From Albugo candida (lineage: Eukaryota; Oomycota; Peronosporomycetes; Albuginales; Albuginaceae): a stretch of DNA of 64,000 nucleotides. This document shows, piece by piece, positions 42,383-52,287 of the stretch. A model generated the notes under the pieces. That model did no database searches, was not told where the DNA came from, and saw only the letters and a list, made by a program, of their open reading frames with translations. Numbering within the stretch: position 1 is the stretch's first letter; each line of letters starts with the position of its first letter. The stretch is taken from the NCBI GenBank assembly GCA_905220665.1, contig CAJNAR010000177.1:248001-312000 (forward strand), in the 5' to 3' direction. A program made the translations under genes and the position numbers.

Positions 42383-45334
42383 ATGGCGCAATCAATCACC
42401 GCATATCCGCATTCCCGAGCTATCCGTAAAGCTTCGGTATTAACATCGGCATCACATGTTTCGCAGTACACATTCGCTCGATCGTCAACGGTGCCTTACC
42501 AAAAGAGCTCTGAAGCCGCGAGTGTTGGAGAAAGCTCCACAGCATCGACGTCGATGCTCGTCAACATTAATTGTAAGTGTCTTTGTCCGCGATTGAGATT
42601 GAGATTTCTCACTCGTTATGCAGTGTACTTGAAGAATGCGACCGTAGGACGTGATATCAGTCCTAACGACACTGAATTACTCGTTCTTTTCCGTCGAAAT
42701 AGCAAAGAAATCACATCGCAATCGACACAGTGGAACGACGATCATAGTGCTGTTTGGAACGAGAATATTCCCATTCAGACGTCGCTTCTTCCGAATATGC
42801 ACACAGAATCCAATATCAATGGCAATGCAGTAGCACTCCATCCGAAAGAGTACGACATTGTGCTCGTAGCACTTCCAAGTCATTCGGCTGTTGCGGTGTT
42901 TTCATTCGATTTCGCTGAAATGGTTCAAAGTCAAATCGCTCAGGAAATCAGAGAACATTCGTATCGGATATCGCCTCTAAAATGTCGTGATCTCGCTGCA
43001 ACGCTAGAATTTCATATCGACTGGGAATTCGCGCAATATGTTCCGAGTACGATGACCATTCCTGGAAGTGAAGCACTTCACGTGCCTTCCGCACAAGCTG
43101 TCTTTGAGACGGAAGTACCCAGGAAAAGGAGACCGAGAAACCACTCGTTGCAGCCGATACTATCACACTCACCCGATGTGCTTCCTCGTCGCGTTTCCAG
43201 CGCACATCCTCCGGCCCGATCAGTGCCTTCTCTGTCTCAATGCAGTCAAGTTGTGGAGAATTGTCATCAATGCAAATCATTGCATGAGCGGTTGGAAAGA
43301 CGAAACACACGAATTGTTAAGATGGAAACTGAGCTTAAAGAAGCACAAAAGAAAGTACAAGTGCTTTTGCTGGCAACAGAGGAATTAGCGATGAGGGAAG
43401 CAGCGGAATGTAAGAACGCTGCTCGATATCGAGCTGTATCGATACGAATGCTGACTGAAATGGAAATTGGACATTGTATGTGGCTTCAGAATAAACCATC
43501 GACTCCATCAATCGATCTTTTATCTCACATACGTTTCTGGCTGCAGGAATTAGATGCCTGCAATTCTGACTCTCAATTTCGTATTTCCGGGTCTCGAAAT
43601 AGCGTTGCCAGCACCGCAAGCACAAGTAGTAGTCAGAAATCCAGTCGTTCGGATCGAATAGCCGATCGAGTTATTGATGATGTTCCATTCAAGGAATTAC
43701 TCGGTCGTGCGCGGCATCTTATGGAGCAAGCACAGATCGTATCGTACACAGCAGACAAAGACGACGATGCGTGCAGTACGATAACATCGATCTCTCAGCA
43801 GATGAATGCGTTCGAGAAGGAAAATAGAGAATTACGAGCTCAAGTGAACGATCTCCAAATTTCGAGCCAACAAGCGGACTCGAAAGAAGATCGAGACTGT
43901 GAGGAATCGACTCGTATCAGCGCGTTAGAAGCTGAGGTTGAAAAGGTCCGAGCTGAGAATCAAGCGTACGCAGAGCAAGTCGACAACCTCTCTGGTCGTT
44001 TGTATCGCCACACGGAAGCCAGCACGTTATCTCAGTCCCTTAAAGCGCCTTCTTTTCTGACGAAAATATATAAAGATGTCGGAAAGGCAAAAGTGGTGTT
44101 GGAAGCTCAATTGAAGCAACAAAAGCATCAATCGACGGTATTGGAGGTTGAAAACAAGCAATTACGCGCGCGTTTGCTTGAGCTTGAGCCTTGTCACACT
44201 TTAGCGATTGATTATGACGAGACGAACGCGGATCCACGGGATGGAATGAGTCGCCACGCTTCTGAATTGGAGGCTTTACATGAAGCGATTTTAGAAAAAG
44301 TGGAGCAGGTCCAATGCATGGAACGTTTACAGGCAATTCTCAATGATCGAGAGGCACAAATCGTCTCATTAGATCGCCAATTGTATGCTTATGGCGTATC
44401 ATCGACCTCACAAATTGACACGCTCACAACGCAATTGAAAGCGTGTCGTCAGGAGCTGCAATTACAAAGCAATGAATGGGAGCGATTACAGTCACAATTC
44501 GAAGCTGTGGAACGAGAGAAAAAAGCTTTGGAAATGAACGTTGCAGTCGATGGCGACATGGAGGAAAGGAAACAACCTATGGAGCACGTTTGGAAAGAAA
44601 TGGTTGAGGAGATGCGAGTGAGTTACGAAGAAATCGTTGCTGAGAAAAAAGTGATTTCATTACAGCTACAACGAGCGCTGGAGGCTTTGCGACAGCAACA
44701 GGATACTCGGACCGATACAGAGACAGAGTTAAGGCTTCAAATCGAAGCTTTGCAAAGTCGACACACGGAAGAGATCAACGCAGTGCAAGTACAATTATCC
44801 GATGTCAGTAAACAGCTCAAAATGTCGCGGCAAGAAGTAATGGAATTTCGATTCCGAAGCAATCAATTGGAGTCGTTAACATGCAAATACGATCAAATCG
44901 TATCGGAGAAAAATGCATTCGAAGCAAAAATACTCGCTTTACAAGGCCAATTATATGATCAGCGAGATCGGGTTCTCTCGTCGTCTGATGAGTACATTCA
45001 CTGCAGTGGCGAAAGCAAACAGATACAATTGGGTCGAATGGAAGAACAACTTTGTGATTTTCAGGTGCAATTGGGAATATTACAGGAAAGAAACCAAACG
45101 CAAGCGATACGTATCGATGAACTGACGATCCAACACAGACGTATGTGTTCTGAGAAGGAAGCATTAAACGGTATTGTTGACCAATTGATCGCCGAGAAAG
45201 CCAATTTTGAGCAATTGGTGTCGTTGGATCAGAATGCGATACGTACAGAATCTCATCCGAAACGCTCGCAAAGTGTCACGGAAACAAACATTCCATGTAG
45301 AAATGTCGCAGATCTCATCAAAAATTTCTCATAG
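42383..45334 (+). CDS. NT-C2 domain plus long coiled-coil protein
   Basis: This 983-residue protein starts at the first in-frame ATG (MAQSITAYPHSRAIR). Residues about 58-215 look like an N-terminal C2 (NT-C2/EEIG1-EHBP1-type) domain: LRFLTRYAVYLKNATVG, then VLFRRNSKEI, WNDDHSAVWNENI and a C-terminal strand ATLEFHIDWEF. That domain commonly binds membranes or small GTPase partners. A short serine-rich linker contains CHQCK. The rest (about 290-950) is heptad-rich coiled coil, broken by a second serine-rich linker near 410-430 (STASTSSSQKSSRSDR). The C-terminus carries ENxxFEQLV-like sequence, PCRNVADLIKNFS and a stop at 45334. A role in vesicle transport or as a cytoskeletal scaffold is plausible but not shown. 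The last ~55 codons were copied to 50010-50203. Confidence 0.85.
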   Translation: MAQSITAYPHSRAIRKASVLTSASHVSQYTFARSSTVPYQKSSEAASVGESSTASTSMLVNINCKCLCPRLRLRFLTRYAVYLKNATVGRDISPNDTELLVLFRRNSKEITSQSTQWNDDHSAVWNENIPIQTSLLPNMHTESNINGNAVALHPKEYDIVLVALPSHSAVAVFSFDFAEMVQSQIAQEIREHSYRISPLKCRDLAATLEFHIDWEFAQYVPSTMTIPGSEALHVPSAQAVFETEVPRKRRPRNHSLQPILSHSPDVLPRRVSSAHPPARSVPSLSQCSQVVENCHQCKSLHERLERRNTRIVKMETELKEAQKKVQVLLLATEELAMREAAECKNAARYRAVSIRMLTEMEIGHCMWLQNKPSTPSIDLLSHIRFWLQELDACNSDSQFRISGSRNSVASTASTSSSQKSSRSDRIADRVIDDVPFKELLGRARHLMEQAQIVSYTADKDDDACSTITSISQQMNAFEKENRELRAQVNDLQISSQQADSKEDRDCEESTRISALEAEVEKVRAENQAYAEQVDNLSGRLYRHTEASTLSQSLKAPSFLTKIYKDVGKAKVVLEAQLKQQKHQSTVLEVENKQLRARLLELEPCHTLAIDYDETNADPRDGMSRHASELEALHEAILEKVEQVQCMERLQAILNDREAQIVSLDRQLYAYGVSSTSQIDTLTTQLKACRQELQLQSNEWERLQSQFEAVEREKKALEMNVAVDGDMEERKQPMEHVWKEMVEEMRVSYEEIVAEKKVISLQLQRALEALRQQQDTRTDTETELRLQIEALQSRHTEEINAVQVQLSDVSKQLKMSRQEVMEFRFRSNQLESLTCKYDQIVSEKNAFEAKILALQGQLYDQRDRVLSSSDEYIHCSGESKQIQLGRMEEQLCDFQVQLGILQERNQTQAIRIDELTIQHRRMCSEKEALNGIVDQLIAEKANFEQLVSLDQNAIRTESHPKRSQSVTETNIPCRNVADLIKNFS

Positions 45335-45727
45335 TCGGAGTATGAAAAGATCTGATCGGTAGAAAAACTATCTGTCCGTTTTGTAAGTAATGCAATGAAA
45401 TTACTCGTTTGTTCGTTAAAATTGATATTCAAATTACTCACATGGCAACACATAAAGCCGCTGGATCAGTTTTCCAGAAATTCAGAAAGCCTTCCATTTT
45501 CTTTGAATGTTGAACTGAGTTTGTAAACAATGCACCTTCTGTTCCTATCGGCAGTATGCAGCCGCGTTGATTACTTATATCATTGTAGCGGACAACACTG
45601 CGACATCTAACCCTGGATTATCTGTTGTCTAGTTCTACTTGATTTACTCGTAGACTCGTCTGATATAGAATGTTCTATGAAGTCCGAATATATTGAAGAA
45701 ATCCAGTCGCAATCATTTTGTGCTTTT

Positions 45728-45745
45728 ATTCATTCTCTCATTTTT
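45728..45745 (+). promoter_or_regulatory. Oomycete core-promoter-like element
   Basis: ATTCATTCTCTCATTTTT resembles the 16-nt oomycete core promoter GCTCATTYYNCAWTTT with one extra base in the spacer. It lies 33 bp before ATG 45778. Confidence 0.5.
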
Positions 45746-45777
45746 GAATCTTCTTGGAAACAACATCGACGTCAACC

Positions 45778-46764
45778 ATGGGAAAGTCTATCGTACGTAT
45801 AGTCCATCTGCTGCTGCATCTCATTGCCGCGATATTGGCCGAACTATCTGAGAAGTGCCCCTTTAAGGCACCCGCCACATGCTCATTTTCTTCTCCACTG
45901 TCCCTTAAACAGGTTTTTATGACTGATCCGTCCAAGGCAGTCAGATGCAAGTGCGATCATTTCAGTCGTCTGCCTCCGACGGGGAACCTCGCCCCGTCGG
46001 CAATTCCTGAAGCATGTCAATCATCCCAGTATTATTTTAACGGGAAAAAACTCAAAGTATCAATGGACACCACGTTAGAATTCCCTCCTATCGCAACGAT
46101 CCACTTGACGGATGTACATTCTGGTACCTGGAATGTAAAAATTGAAGTGATATCTTGGAAAGGAACACATTTTAAAAATGTACCGATTGTATTCGATATA
46201 TATTATACAAATCTCATATTACCTCAAGCGTTGGAAAGTCTATTTGAGAAAGACAAAATGGGAAGACCACTTCCGATTGGAAATGCTCGGATTGCAGTTA
46301 AGCTGTCGGAGAAAAAGTGCATTTATCTACGTGTAAGGGATCGAGATATCCAGTTCCATGACAAGGATTACTGGATTTTCGGGAGAGAGGTAATGAGGCA
46401 GCATAAATACAGCTTTCTTAAAGATGCGTCACGATACCGAATCAGTATTGGGCTTTTGGATGCAGATGCGGAGGAAGCTCGCAAAAACGAAAGACCGACA
46501 AAGTCAGACAAAAATAAACAACTTAGACATGAAAAGGCACGTCTGAATACTCCTAAGGAGACGACTATTGATTGGATGAGTCCGTTTTTCAGTCAGGAGA
46601 GTTCCGCATCTGAAGAGTATGGTTCCGGATCTGAGTCGAACTTTGTTCATAAATATTACAACGATCAATATGTTCAAGACATTGCTCACGCGTCCAATTC
46701 CGTGAGTCCTCGCTCTGGTGCCTCAGATGTACCAAGCTACAAATCGCCTAATTATTACGTCTAG
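45778..46764 (+). CDS. Secreted protein, family 3, member 1
   Basis: This 328-residue protein has no known domain. ATG 45778 is chosen because an earlier in-frame extension begins with TTG, and because MGKSIVRIVHLLLHLIAAI aligns with the start of member 2. Residues 1-21 are a signal peptide. The family signature follows: KCPFKAPATC (CPF[KR], C-x7-C at residues 27 and 35), a CxC pair near 58, and CQSSQYYFNGKKLKVSMDT (near residue 82). An aromatic, beta-rich middle contains NLILPQAL and DYWIFGREVMRQHKYSF, and SIGLLDAD closes the conserved part. After about residue 230 the sequence is charged and low in complexity, with a serine/tyrosine-rich tail, so probably disordered. The exported location and an interaction role are inferred. 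Confidence 0.75.
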   Translation: MGKSIVRIVHLLLHLIAAILAELSEKCPFKAPATCSFSSPLSLKQVFMTDPSKAVRCKCDHFSRLPPTGNLAPSAIPEACQSSQYYFNGKKLKVSMDTTLEFPPIATIHLTDVHSGTWNVKIEVISWKGTHFKNVPIVFDIYYTNLILPQALESLFEKDKMGRPLPIGNARIAVKLSEKKCIYLRVRDRDIQFHDKDYWIFGREVMRQHKYSFLKDASRYRISIGLLDADAEEARKNERPTKSDKNKQLRHEKARLNTPKETTIDWMSPFFSQESSASEEYGSGSESNFVHKYYNDQYVQDIAHASNSVSPRSGASDVPSYKSPNYYV

Positions 46765-47325
46765 CGCTCGTCAATTGGGCACTACGGATGAACCAGCCGA
46801 GTGGATCTTAGATCAGGCTTGTCAAAGCTAGGACTCTCCTCATAAAAAACACTAGCACGATTTCCTTTCGATTCTATACAACTATCTAGCGTAGATGTAC
46901 TGCAAGTACGACACTATTCATTCGAACTTCACATCACAAAAAATCTGCAAAGAATCACAGTGATTCATGACCCGCTTCCCACCACAGCTACACTAAATGT
47001 TTGATGCTCAAGGAAGCTACAATCACGGAACACGATATCAGGGGGTCAAATGAGTACATCATATCCATTACAATGTTGTTGAACTCGTGTGATAATGCAC
47101 AACTAGAGCGACTGCTTCTGTGATGCTTACACGATTCTATAATTGTCATATCTTTTGCAATCGCTTCTAACAGCCAAATGTGGGGAATCTGATTCGCGTC
47201 CAAGCCTTCTTGCACAACCTGCAAAGCATCACTCTATATCACAATCACGTCTGCCGCGTTTTGTCGTATATTATCGCTGAATAAACTGCCACCTCGGCGT
47301 CGTCTCAAGTCATGATTCTTGCGTC
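46765..47325. other. 3' flank of family-3 member 1, no gene recognised
   Basis: Parts match the flank of member 2. For example, the AAGAATCACAGTGATTCATGAC region near 46950 has a counterpart near 52490. Confidence 0.5.
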
Positions 47326-47522
47326 TTTACTGATACTGATACTGACACTAATACTGATATTGATAATGGTAATGATACTAATACTCATACTAATACTCGT
47401 ACTGATACTGATACCCACACTATGGTATTGATACTAATACTTATACTGATACTCGTACTGATACTGTTCCTGAAACTGATAGCGTACTGGTACTGGCGCC
47501 GATACTGTTACTGGTACTGATA
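47326..47522 (+). repeat. TGATAC/TAATAC-type hexanucleotide microsatellite
   Basis: About 200 bp of imperfect six-base repeats (TGATAC, TAATAC, TCGTAC, TGGTAC variants). A shorter related patch lies at about 48110-48155, on the other side of the SINE-like element. Confidence 0.9.
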
Positions 47523-47639
47523 CTTTGTCAAGGATTTCATTACACTGTTTATCTGGTTCTTTAACTACCTTCCTTATCCTATCATGAGCCCCTGACCGTG
47601 TGAATATCACTTAAGTCTGACTTCAAACCTAGGGAGGCA

Positions 47640-48110
47640 GATATTTTCCAAGCTTATTGCTTGGGTGGGCTCAAACCGCTGCCCACACTGCCGGGGATCG
47701 AACTAACGACCTCCGGCAGGGGGTCCGTGCGCTCAAGTGCTTAACCGACTGAGCTGGGTACGGACCCCGTCGGGGGGCCTAGCGGATAGTACACATGTGT
47801 TCCGACCATGTGTGCACCGGTTCGAATCCCGGCGGTGGCAAAAGGGCTGCGATGGGGCCCCTCGGCGGAGGCAAAGATTCCTCCACGTAAATATCAACCT
47901 ACTCAATGAAGATATGGACTTGTCAAGACCGCTGGCAACTACACCAGAAAATAACTGTACAGAAGTTGGACCGGGCTCTTCAGAGCGTTACATACTAGTG
48001 ATTAGAATAGAGTAGATAACCACCAAACTGTAGTAACAGAAAGGTGTCTAAATAAAAGTACTACGGGCGAACACCCTTAACTGAGCTGGGTACGGAGACC
48101 CTTATGGTAC
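47640..48110 (+). mobile_element. tRNA-derived SINE-like sequence with two head-to-head tRNA-like promoters
   Basis: On the minus strand a tRNA-like A box (TACCCAGCTCAGTCGGTTAA, 47741-47760) is followed after a tRNA-like distance by a B box (GTTCGATCCC, about 47693-47702). On the plus strand a second tRNA-like unit has the A box GGCCTAGCGGATAGTAC (about 47776-47792) and a consensus B box GGTTCGAATCC (47819-47829). A third A-box-like copy (ACTGAGCTGGGTACGGA, inverted) lies at about 48079-48095. Neither unit folds into a good tRNA: the D stem, T stem and acceptor stem carry mismatches. The region is flanked on both sides by TGATAC-type repeats. It has no counterpart in the second tandem unit. 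I call it SINE-like, with element ends uncertain. Confidence 0.5.
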
Positions 48111-48150
48111 TGATACTGTATGGTAGTGGCGCGGATACTGGTACCGGTAC

Positions 48151-50009
48151 GGAGCTCTGAGAAACCAGGTCGAGTAAGACTCTTGTCTAAATGGAAGTCG
48201 AGCCTATAGGGAGGTAAGATTCTCGATCCATGGATCTCCAGCCGATACAGAAAGTTTGGTGAAAAATCATACTGTCCGTATCTATCAGATCCGTAAATCT
48301 ATGAAAATGTGCAAGAGGTTCCATCAGTCAGGAAGCACGCATCAACGACTCCAACAAAGATTGAGATTGAGGTGGACTTCGGGACCGGGCTTGGTTGGAG
48401 CTTCGGATGCATTACGCGATGCACCGGCTGGCCGTATCATTAATCACTTGTTGTAAATCATCCATTGGAGCATAAAAGTTTGTTTGTTGGAATGAGAGCG
48501 AGACCACATCGTAGAAAGTGCAGCGATTTGTTTCGGCTGATCATGCTGGTGCGAGCTGGTGCAATGACTTGATCAGGATCACGTAGGGATCCAAAGAGCA
48601 AGCTTGGAATTACTTGAAAGACGGAACTGTGGTTGTGATTATTGTGTAAGGTGTGCACTTTTGCTTGAAATTAATTCAAGTGCATCGACACATTGCATCA
48701 AGCTCTATCGAAGTATTGATAGAATCCAGCGAGAACTTTCTTCTCAGTGATCAAGAAACAATGAATGTTGGAGTGACTGGAAGCGTGGTTGTGGTACGAA
48801 GGTTGCGCGTATGTACTGATGACTTGAGGAATTGCGCGTCAGAATTCAGAGCTAGTCTCACCAATTGGAGAAGCTGGTAATTCTAGTGCGATGGAGTGAT
48901 AATTACTAGCGGATCGAAATAGGGGAATCAAATTAAGGTCGTTACTCCACACGGTGTGAATTATCATTGAAATTTGAGCGAGAAAGGAATGAAAAAGAGC
49001 ATGAGGAGCGATATAGCTGGACTGATACCACAAGAAAGTATGCATCTTTGATCATCTCAGATATTTTCGATTCCACAGATTTGTAAGTTTTTATTCAACA
49101 TTACGTTTCTAGAATCAAGTGAGAAGCTATTCTTCCTCAACAATTACACTGTTGTAGGCGGAAGCTCTTATCAATTTGAGATGAGTTTTGATAGATGAGA
49201 GATGTGAGCTGGGTAGATTACATCCAAGCTCTGCCGATAAGAGAGCCCGATTGATCTTGTCAGCTTCGGGGGTTAGAGAATGAGTAGGTATCCTCCCTAC
49301 TGCTTATCTCTTGTATGTTTCCCAAACGCACAGATGGCAAGAAAGATAACTCGATATAATTGTGACATATTGGATGAGAGTGTATGGGTATCTATGCGCT
49401 GCTGGTCCCTAAAATGAGCCAATGTCGACGATGTATTCACAATGGTGGAACAGTAATGTTGGACCTAATTTCTATCGGTATGGCCACTCGAGTATCTTAT
49501 TTTTTTACAAGAACGGAAGATTTGCTAAGATCCGACTGCGATCTGTTGATTGGATCAATGATAATCATGTAGAATTTATTGTACGCCTCTAACATGCGCT
49601 GCTAATATTGCTCATCAATTATAGTTCTTGTACCTTCCGTGGTATCATCGTTTCATTGCATAAGTCAATCTTTGAGAGCTAAAAAGAATATAAGCGAGCT
49701 GGAACGCTGAACTACATTTGATGAATTCCCTCGCAGGAACGCACGAGAATTATCCCATTCCGGGATAGAAAAAGATAAGGAACTAGGTGTAAAGAGCGGA
49801 ATCTCAAGCGAACGAATTGTCACACTCTTCACCGCTTCTCCCTTTTGCATGGATCTCGATGAGAAAAGCAAATGCACGCAGCAATATCGTTTTCCTTCGC
49901 ATCAGCATTGTTGTCGCTCGGCGGCATTTTGACGTGTAGAGAATGCAGCTGGAAATAAAACAACGTTTGCTCACGCTTTTTCTCAAATATTCCGCACTCG
50001 ATCAAGTAT
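48151..50009. other. Duplicated intergenic sequence, no gene recognised
   Basis: 48300-48900 and 49860-49980 match 52700-53220 and 53560-53660. Frames such as 48256-48456 are not conserved as proteins between the copies. Confidence 0.55.
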
Positions 50010-50203
50010 TTAACGCTATTGTTGATCAACTGATCGCGGAGAAAGCCATTTCGAATAGTTGTGTCGTTGGATCAGAACACGACATGTATATCGTCTCATT
50101 CAAAACGCTCGCAAAGTGTCACGGAAACCATATTTCCTGTAGAAATGTCGTACACTTAATCCGTAATTCTCAAAGTCGTACTACGATACTATCTGATCTG
50201 TAG
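50010..50203 (+). pseudogene. Torn-off 3' end of the NT-C2/coiled-coil gene
   Basis: The frame reads NAIVDQLIAEKA, then CRNVVHLIRNSQS. The full gene at 42383-45334 ends NGIVDQLIAEKA, then CRNVADLIKNFS. Only about 55 codons were carried along at the edge of the tandem duplication. The stop has been lost and read-through runs to 50203. No start or promoter belongs to it. Confidence 0.85.
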
Positions 50204-50616
50204 GGAAATTATCTGGCACTTTGTAAGGTTAACAGTAAGATTCTCGTTTATTCGTTAGCCGGATTAGCTCGCTACGATTTATAATATTCACATCGACGGC
50301 AATACTCCTAAGTTTTGTATGGAAGCCGTCGTAGTGTCAAACGTAAAAGCCAGTACTTTAAAGTGGTACAATGAAACTTTTCCCAGTAAAGAGTGCGATA
50401 CTGTACGTTACATGTAGACTCGTTCGTTGGCACGTAGTAAATAGAGCATGTGATTGTTCTTTTAGAGGGAAAGAGTGCAACACGGCGACATCTAACCCTT
50501 CGGTTTTTCCCACATCGTTGTTGATTCTACTGGATTTATTTGTGGATTCATCTGATCTAGAATATTCTATCCGTTCCGAAATGTCAGGCGCACTTCTTTT
50601 GTTCTCTTACCACTTC

Positions 50617-50632
50617 CCTCATTGTACAATTT
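50617..50632 (+). promoter_or_regulatory. Oomycete core promoter element (14/16)
   Basis: CCTCATTGTACAATTT matches GCTCATTYYNCAWTTT except at the first base and the first Y. It lies about 36 bp before ATG 50669. Confidence 0.6.
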
Positions 50633-50668
50633 TCTCAGTAACAAACAGTAGCAAAATTGGAATTTGCC

Positions 50669-52287
50669 ATGCGGAAGTTTATTGCAAGTGATTTTCATTT
50701 GGTGCTCAATCTCATCGCCGCAATAATAATTGCACAATCTGTGGATCCACGTTGCCCCTTCCGGATACCACTTGCTTGTAGTAGGATCAAGGGTGATGGA
50801 TATGAAATCAAAATTGCTATGTTCGACCAATCCAACGACTTTATCTCTTACAGGTGTAAATTTGCAGAAGGTCAGTTTCAAGCCAGCGAGTCGACCAAAA
50901 CTGAGCAAGAAGGCCTCAAAGCTATTATCACAAGTTTGCGTGAAATCTCGCGGAGGACACCGAAGCTGGTACTCGGTCCTGGTGCATATAACGGTGTATG
51001 TATTGGAACTCAATGGTTTTTTAATGGGAATGACCTCACATTATCAGCGGACACACCCCAAGATTCAAACATGTAATGAGGATAGATGCGGACACCACGT
51101 CTGGCAACAGTTGGCAAATTAAGAATCTAGTGGTAAAATGGAGGGGAAGAACTCTTGATGGAAATATTGTATTCAACGCTGCCATTAAGAAGATTATCGT
51201 ACCTGTTTCATTCAGATCTCAATGCTTGAATTGCCACAAGGATGGAAGAACCACCAACATTGAATTCATTTATAAAGAAACAACAACAGAATACGGTCAA
51301 GATGTCCAAGTTGAAAAACAATTTCCCATAACAGTAAAGAGCGAAGATTTGGCCTGTGGGGAAGGTTCCGTTTGGGTATTTGGAATGCCCGCATTGCATC
51401 TTATCAAATACACTTTGACTAGAATAGGTAGCAAGGAACACACAATCGCAATTGGACTGCCTAAAAGTGAGGATTTACAACCCGCTGCAACGCAAAAATC
51501 AGGTATGCTTACAAGAGCTCGGCCTGTAGATGATGGAGTGTATGAGAATCCCGATTTGAGAGCCGAACAAGAAAATAATTTTGATGGAGGAAATCAATTT
51601 TTTGCAGGAGGCAGCTCGTCGCAAGCAACATATGCTCCACACGATTTCGCTGGGCAAGGAGCCTTGCAGAACGAACCATCCTCATCGGACTTGCTGCTTC
51701 CAAGAGAAGGGTTACAACCTCAATGGGACACAACCAGCATTCAACATCAAGAAGGCGGCAGTTATGATTATAATTACCTATACCCGACATCATTACAACA
51801 GAGCAATGTTCCACAATGGGATCTCCCGCATTATGGACCTTCCATAAGTATGTTTCCGACAAGTCAACCAGGCTATGCACCGTCCTCCTCAGCGAACTGG
51901 CAAAATCAAGAAGGAAGTAGCTCTTATCACCAGCCTTTGCTTTCGACATACTATCATGAATCACAGTGGAATCCTGATCTTGATGTTGGTCAATTGGAAT
52001 CCAATATGCATGATTTGTCGCTTTCGAATACAGGCGACCAGCAAAATCAGGGAGGTGGCACTCCTTGGTATTCCAATATGTTAAATGATCCACATGCATA
52101 TGCTAGTCTACAGTCAAGTCAAGGGCATGTTGACGGAACTGATGCGGAAGATTCTCAGTACGGAAGCGAGGAACCTGACTCTGCGACTTACATGTTACAA
52201 AGTACCGACGAATCGAAATCGAAATCAAAATCAAAAAAAAACAAACACAAGGTCCTTAGATTCTTCGGTCGAAAGCATCGCCTTTAA
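50669..52287 (+). pseudogene. Secreted protein, family 3, member 2 (single frameshift at TAATG)
   Basis: The first frame (50669-51076) encodes a signal peptide (MRKFIASDFHLVLNLIAAI), RCPFRIPLAC (C-x7-C at 29 and 37) and CIGTQWFFNGNDLTLSADT. It then ends at TAA. The second frame starts at the overlapping ATG (TAATG, 51076) and continues the family alignment without a gap (VVKWRG, KKIIVPVSF, then GSVWVFGMPALHLIKYTL and IAIGLPKSED). One base of shift separates the halves. The second half has a long tail rich in Gln, Ser, Gly and Tyr, and ends in KSKSKSKKNKHK and RKHRL, a nuclear-localisation-like basic end. Both halves are otherwise clean, so a recent lesion, an assembly error or translational recoding are all possible. 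An intron does not fit the alignment. Confidence 0.75.

Larger units (their letters stand above)
45165..50009 (+). repeat. Tandem duplication, unit 1 (family-3 gene plus flanks)
   Basis: The left end matches 50010 onward with an offset of about 4845 bp (the CGGTATTGTTGA segment against CGCTATTGTTGA). Matching runs include the coiled-coil tail, the GCGACATCTAACCC segment at about 45600 against 50487, the family-3 gene, and 3' flank pieces at 48780-48900 against 53090-53220 and 49860-49980 against 53560-53660. Confidence 0.8.

Noticed and set aside
47772..47840. A functional tRNA-Arg(CCG) on the plus strand
   Set aside because: The B box and anticodon arm are tolerable, but the D stem, T stem and acceptor stem have several mismatches; treated as tRNA-derived.
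51060..51130. An intron with GTAATG donor joining the halves of family-3 member 2
   Set aside because: Any intron here would remove codons that align with member 1; a one-base shift explains the data better.
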